A DNA stretch of 6,526 bases from Candidatus Beckwithbacteria bacterium. GTDB taxonomy: Bacteria > Patescibacteriota > Microgenomatia > UBA1400 > UBA1449. Shown one piece after another: positions 3,684-6,526 of this stretch. The DNA lies in the NCBI GenBank assembly GCA_012798485.1, contig JAAZND010000101.1, positions 1 to 6,526 on the forward strand. Reading direction: 5' to 3'. Position 1 is the stretch's first letter, and every line of letters begins with the position of its first letter. Position numbers and translations under genes: made by a program. The notes under the pieces are model-generated. The model saw only the letters and a program-made list of their open reading frames with translations. It made no database searches and was not told where the DNA came from.

Positions 3684-6526
3684 ATGTTTTTCATGTTTAA
3701 ATCGAAAATGAAACCATTATTACCATTATTTTTAGTTATTTTAGTAAGCCTTATTGTAGCTTTTACTAATATTGTGCCAGGAACTTTTTTTTCTGGTTGG
3801 GATAATATTCATCCAGAGTTTAATTTGGGTATGTATGCTCATCGAGTTATATTTGGCGCTTGGCAAGAACATCTTGGAACAGGTGGACCACCAGCTCAAG
3901 GACATCCTGCTGAGATTTTCAGATTACCAATCTTATTTATCCTCAAATTATTTTTACCTCTAAATTTACAACGTTATGGTTTTATTTTTTTGATGTATTT
4001 AATTGGTGGAATAGGCATTTATTTTTATCTTAAAAATTATTGGTTAGTCAGAGAAAAGCAATACACATTACCGGATAAGATAGTCAATATTACTCAAAAT
4101 TTAGTCAATGGATCTCACACTAAATTGGTCAATAAATATTCTGATTGGATTGCTAGTTTAGGAGCTATTTTTTACCTTCTAAATATTTTGACTTTACAAC
4201 AATTTTATATTGCTTTTGAAATGTTTACAGTCCAATTTGCTTTTTTGCCTTTTTTGTTTATCAGTATTCATCTGTTAGTAAAAAAAATTAACATCAAAAA
4301 TTTACTTATTTTTTTTGTAATCCAATTACTAATTGCTCCAAGTGCGCATACTCCTACGGTTTTTTATCTAGGGATGCTTTTTTCCACTACTTATGCTTTT
4401 TTCTTGACTTTAAATTTTAAGAAAATAAGATCTTCATTAAAATTTGCTTTGATAATTTTTATTATGACTTTACTAGCAAATAGCTATTGGATTATTCCTA
4501 ATCTTTATTTTACTGTCAATGATGCTAATTATGTTTCTCAAAGTAAAGCCAATCGTGTTTTCAATTCAGAATCTTTGTGGAGTATTCGTTCAGAAGGTGA
4601 TCTAAAAAGTTTTTTTACTGGAGTTCATTATTTGTTTGATTGGAAAGATTACAATTTTCAAACACAAAAATATGAATTTATTTTTGCTGAATGGCAAAAT
4701 TATTTTTCCAACCCATGGATTGGAAAAATATTGTTAGGCTTTGGCGTTTTTGTTATTTTAGGATTATTTTTGACTATTTTTAATAAATATTTAGGATCAA
4801 AACGCTGGGGGATAGTTTTTTGGTATTTTCTCTCGATTGCGTTAATTTGGATAGATTTGTTCCCGACTAAATATCTGATTGATCTTTTTTATAAATCTGA
4901 TATCTTTTTTGAAATATTTAGGAATCCATTTACCAAACTGTCTATTATTTTATCTTTTATCTGGAGTATCTTTTTTAGTCAGTTGTTAAATAGTGTTTTT
5001 TGGAAATTACGGAGAATAAATTTTCATAAAAAAATTATCAGATGGTTTCCAACATCTTTTCTGATTATTATATTTATTTTAATAATCTTGCTTAATTGGC
5101 CAACTTTTCAAGGAAATTTCTTGAATGAAAAATTAAGAATTTCAATTCCTTCAGAATATTTTCATTTATTCTCATATATCCAATCTTATGATAAAAATCA
5201 GAGAATATTAGAATTACCATATTATTCTTTTGAAGGTTGGGAATATTATAATTGGTCAACTGATGGAAAATCGAATGGATATCAGGGGATTGGTTTCAAA
5301 TTTTTCGGTTTTGATCAACCATATTTAACTCCAGATTTTGCTCGTTGGACAGGGACAACTGATAGTTTTTATTATGAATTAAGATATGCGCTTGATCAAC
5401 AAAATAGTAGCGTTTTAAATTCTGTTTTACAAAAATATAAGGTAGATTTAATTATTTTGGATGATACTAAAATTAATCCTTATGCAAGTCAAACTAATAA
5501 TTCTTATAAAAATTTATTGAATAAAATAGATTTTAAACCAGTTTGGCAAGAAAATTTTTTAACTGTTTATCAAAGAATAGAAAACCAAAACCATGAGGTA
5601 GATTTGAGTTTGATTATCCCAAAGCAAATCAATTTTGTTTCAGCGAGCCTAGATCGTGTTCAAAAAGATATTGTTTATGAGAAAGTTGGTAATTATATTA
5701 ATAATAATACAAATAAAATCTATCCTTTTGCCAGTCTTTTTTCTGAAGAAGTCAAACCGATTATTCTAGATGAAGGTCAAGTTGAATTTGAGAAATCAAT
5801 TCCTCTTAATAATTATAAGGTTGTAATTCCAGGAATTTTAAAAAATTTTGGACTTCCGATTTTTATCAAGCGTTATGGAAGTCAAATTAACATAATTTTC
5901 CCTCAAATTGAGGTTTCTCTAAATCAACAAAAAATAAAATTAATTGATCTTGATAATTTTGATTTTGAAGCCGAAAGTACTGAATCAGCTACTTTATGGA
6001 TCAATCAACAAAAAATAATTATTAATCCTAATCAAAAAATTTTAATAACGACTAAATTAGATACTAATAATCTAAAAATATGTTTTGAAGATCGTAAAAC
6101 TCAAGAGAAAAAAGTAGTTTATGATCAAACTCTCTCTTCCAATCAATGGCAAAAACAACAGATTATAGAGACTCAGAATTTGGGAAAGATATCGATAAAT
6201 TTATCTTTTCCATGGATAAAAACTGATCTTAATATGGATTCTACTAATTGTAGCAATCCAAATAGAGGTTATATAGAAAATAAATACCAGAATGGAAGCA
6301 TGACATATTATGCAGACAAATATGGAGTTAATTGTTCAGGATATATTTTAAGCGATTTCAGCTCAAATACAGCTTTTTTATTAAATCTATCAGGAGAAAA
6401 TTATCAAGGAAGAAGTATAAAATTATTTGTTAATGATACCCAGTTTTTAACTTTGACTAATGAATATCTTTTACCTGAAAATAAATTTTCTACTACTTAT
6501 TTATTCCCTGAGTTAGTTGGGAACAA
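3684..6526 (+). CDS. Large multi-pass membrane protein, GT-C glycosyltransferase-like (3' end beyond the window)
   Basis: The frame is open from the ATG at 3684 to the window end: 947 codons with no stop. Residues 1-471 contain about eleven or twelve hydrophobic helices (roughly 11-30, 81-117 as two, 155-174, 181-200, 204-222, 224-243, 252-272, 347-367, 376-394, 417-437, 455-471). The first extracytoplasmic loop has GWDNIHPEFN (38-47), whose Asp40 and Glu45 are placed like the acidic catalytic residues of GT-C enzymes. A long extracytoplasmic region follows (472 to beyond 947), including a mixed alpha/beta part (about 490-632, with YKVDLIILDD) and beta-rich segments. The layout resembles AftD-like arabinofuranosyltransferases and YfhO-like proteins, which use polyprenyl-phosphate sugars; substrate here is unknown. 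Alternative in-frame ATGs lie at 3693 and 3708, with no Shine-Dalgarno sequence to decide. That it is a large membrane protein is certain; the glycosyltransferase role is inference. Confidence 0.85.
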   Translation, partial: MFFMFKSKMKPLLPLFLVILVSLIVAFTNIVPGTFFSGWDNIHPEFNLGMYAHRVIFGAWQEHLGTGGPPAQGHPAEIFRLPILFILKLFLPLNLQRYGFIFLMYLIGGIGIYFYLKNYWLVREKQYTLPDKIVNITQNLVNGSHTKLVNKYSDWIASLGAIFYLLNILTLQQFYIAFEMFTVQFAFLPFLFISIHLLVKKINIKNLLIFFVIQLLIAPSAHTPTVFYLGMLFSTTYAFFLTLNFKKIRSSLKFALIIFIMTLLANSYWIIPNLYFTVNDANYVSQSKANRVFNSESLWSIRSEGDLKSFFTGVHYLFDWKDYNFQTQKYEFIFAEWQNYFSNPWIGKILLGFGVFVILGLFLTIFNKYLGSKRWGIVFWYFLSIALIWIDLFPTKYLIDLFYKSDIFFEIFRNPFTKLSIILSFIWSIFFSQLLNSVFWKLRRINFHKKIIRWFPTSFLIIIFILIILLNWPTFQGNFLNEKLRISIPSEYFHLFSYIQSYDKNQRILELPYYSFEGWEYYNWSTDGKSNGYQGIGFKFFGFDQPYLTPDFARWTGTTDSFYYELRYALDQQNSSVLNSVLQKYKVDLIILDDTKINPYASQTNNSYKNLLNKIDFKPVWQENFLTVYQRIENQNHEVDLSLIIPKQINFVSASLDRVQKDIVYEKVGNYINNNTNKIYPFASLFSEEVKPIILDEGQVEFEKSIPLNNYKVVIPGILKNFGLPIFIKRYGSQINIIFPQIEVSLNQQKIKLIDLDNFDFEAESTESATLWINQQKIIINPNQKILITTKLDTNNLKICFEDRKTQEKKVVYDQTLSSNQWQKQQIIETQNLGKISINLSFPWIKTDLNMDSTNCSNPNRGYIENKYQNGSMTYYADKYGVNCSGYILSDFSSNTAFLLNLSGENYQGRSIKLFVNDTQFLTLTNEYLLPENKFSTTYLFPELVGN

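Noticed and set aside
3772..3963. Short + strand reading frame of 63 codons
   Set aside because: It is an out-of-frame shadow of the 947-codon frame starting at 3684, which has a coherent membrane-protein translation.
5922..6018. Exact 16-nt repeat at 5922-5937 and 6003-6018
   Set aside because: Both copies are in the same reading frame and encode NQQKI in beta-rich sequence. In A-rich coding DNA this is most simply a chance or structural similarity, not a DNA element.
1..6526. Alternative genetic code (TGA read as Gly or Trp)
   Set aside because: No in-frame TGA is needed in any gene and tryptophan is always TGG. All visible stops are TAA, so the window gives no evidence for recoding.

Overview
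The window is 6.5 kb of AT-rich bacterial DNA with all genes on the + strand. It encodes a cell-surface locus: two tandem paralogous sortases, a secreted DUF11-type protein with a C-terminal MPETG sorting signal, a protein of unknown function with a twin-arginine (Tat) signal, and the first 947 codons of a very large multi-pass membrane protein that resembles GT-C glycosyltransferases and runs off the right edge. The combination of low GC, short sortases, a DUF11 protein with an MPETG anchor and a giant membrane protein with a GWDN...PEF loop suggests a member of the Patescibacteria (CPR), perhaps a Microgenomates-like lineage. That assignment is inference from gene content; a Gram-positive host is not excluded. 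All four visible stops are TAA and no in-frame TGA occurs, so the standard bacterial code fits.

Layout. Positions 1-797 hold sortase 1, whose 5' end is probably outside the window. Positions 798-1110 are non-coding: a composite palindromic element (about 859-954), a 14-bp tandem repeat (964-1004), a 12-bp palindrome (1052-1063), and a perfect-consensus sigma70-type promoter (1076-1104). The promoter's predicted start site falls on the ATG of sortase 2 (1111-1833), which implies a leaderless mRNA. A second strong promoter (1851-1879) drives the MPETG protein (1938-2615). An 88-bp AT-rich gap leads to the Tat-signal protein (2704-3573), which is closed by a clear Rho-independent terminator (3594-3623). 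An extended -10 element abuts the terminator, and the large membrane protein begins at 3684.

How the genes may work together (inference). The sortases would anchor the MPETG protein to an extracytoplasmic acceptor, and the GT-C-like protein would add sugars to a surface glycan from a lipid-linked donor. The Tat-signal protein is a further exported component of unknown function. Each gene after sortase 1 seems to have its own promoter, so this looks like a functional neighbourhood rather than one operon. No convincing Shine-Dalgarno sequence precedes any of the four starts whose upstream sequence is visible.

I see no clear novel defence or mobile system. The observations most worth following up are the composite palindromic element, whose two terminal hairpins differ by compensated base-pair changes, and the leaderless consensus promoter.
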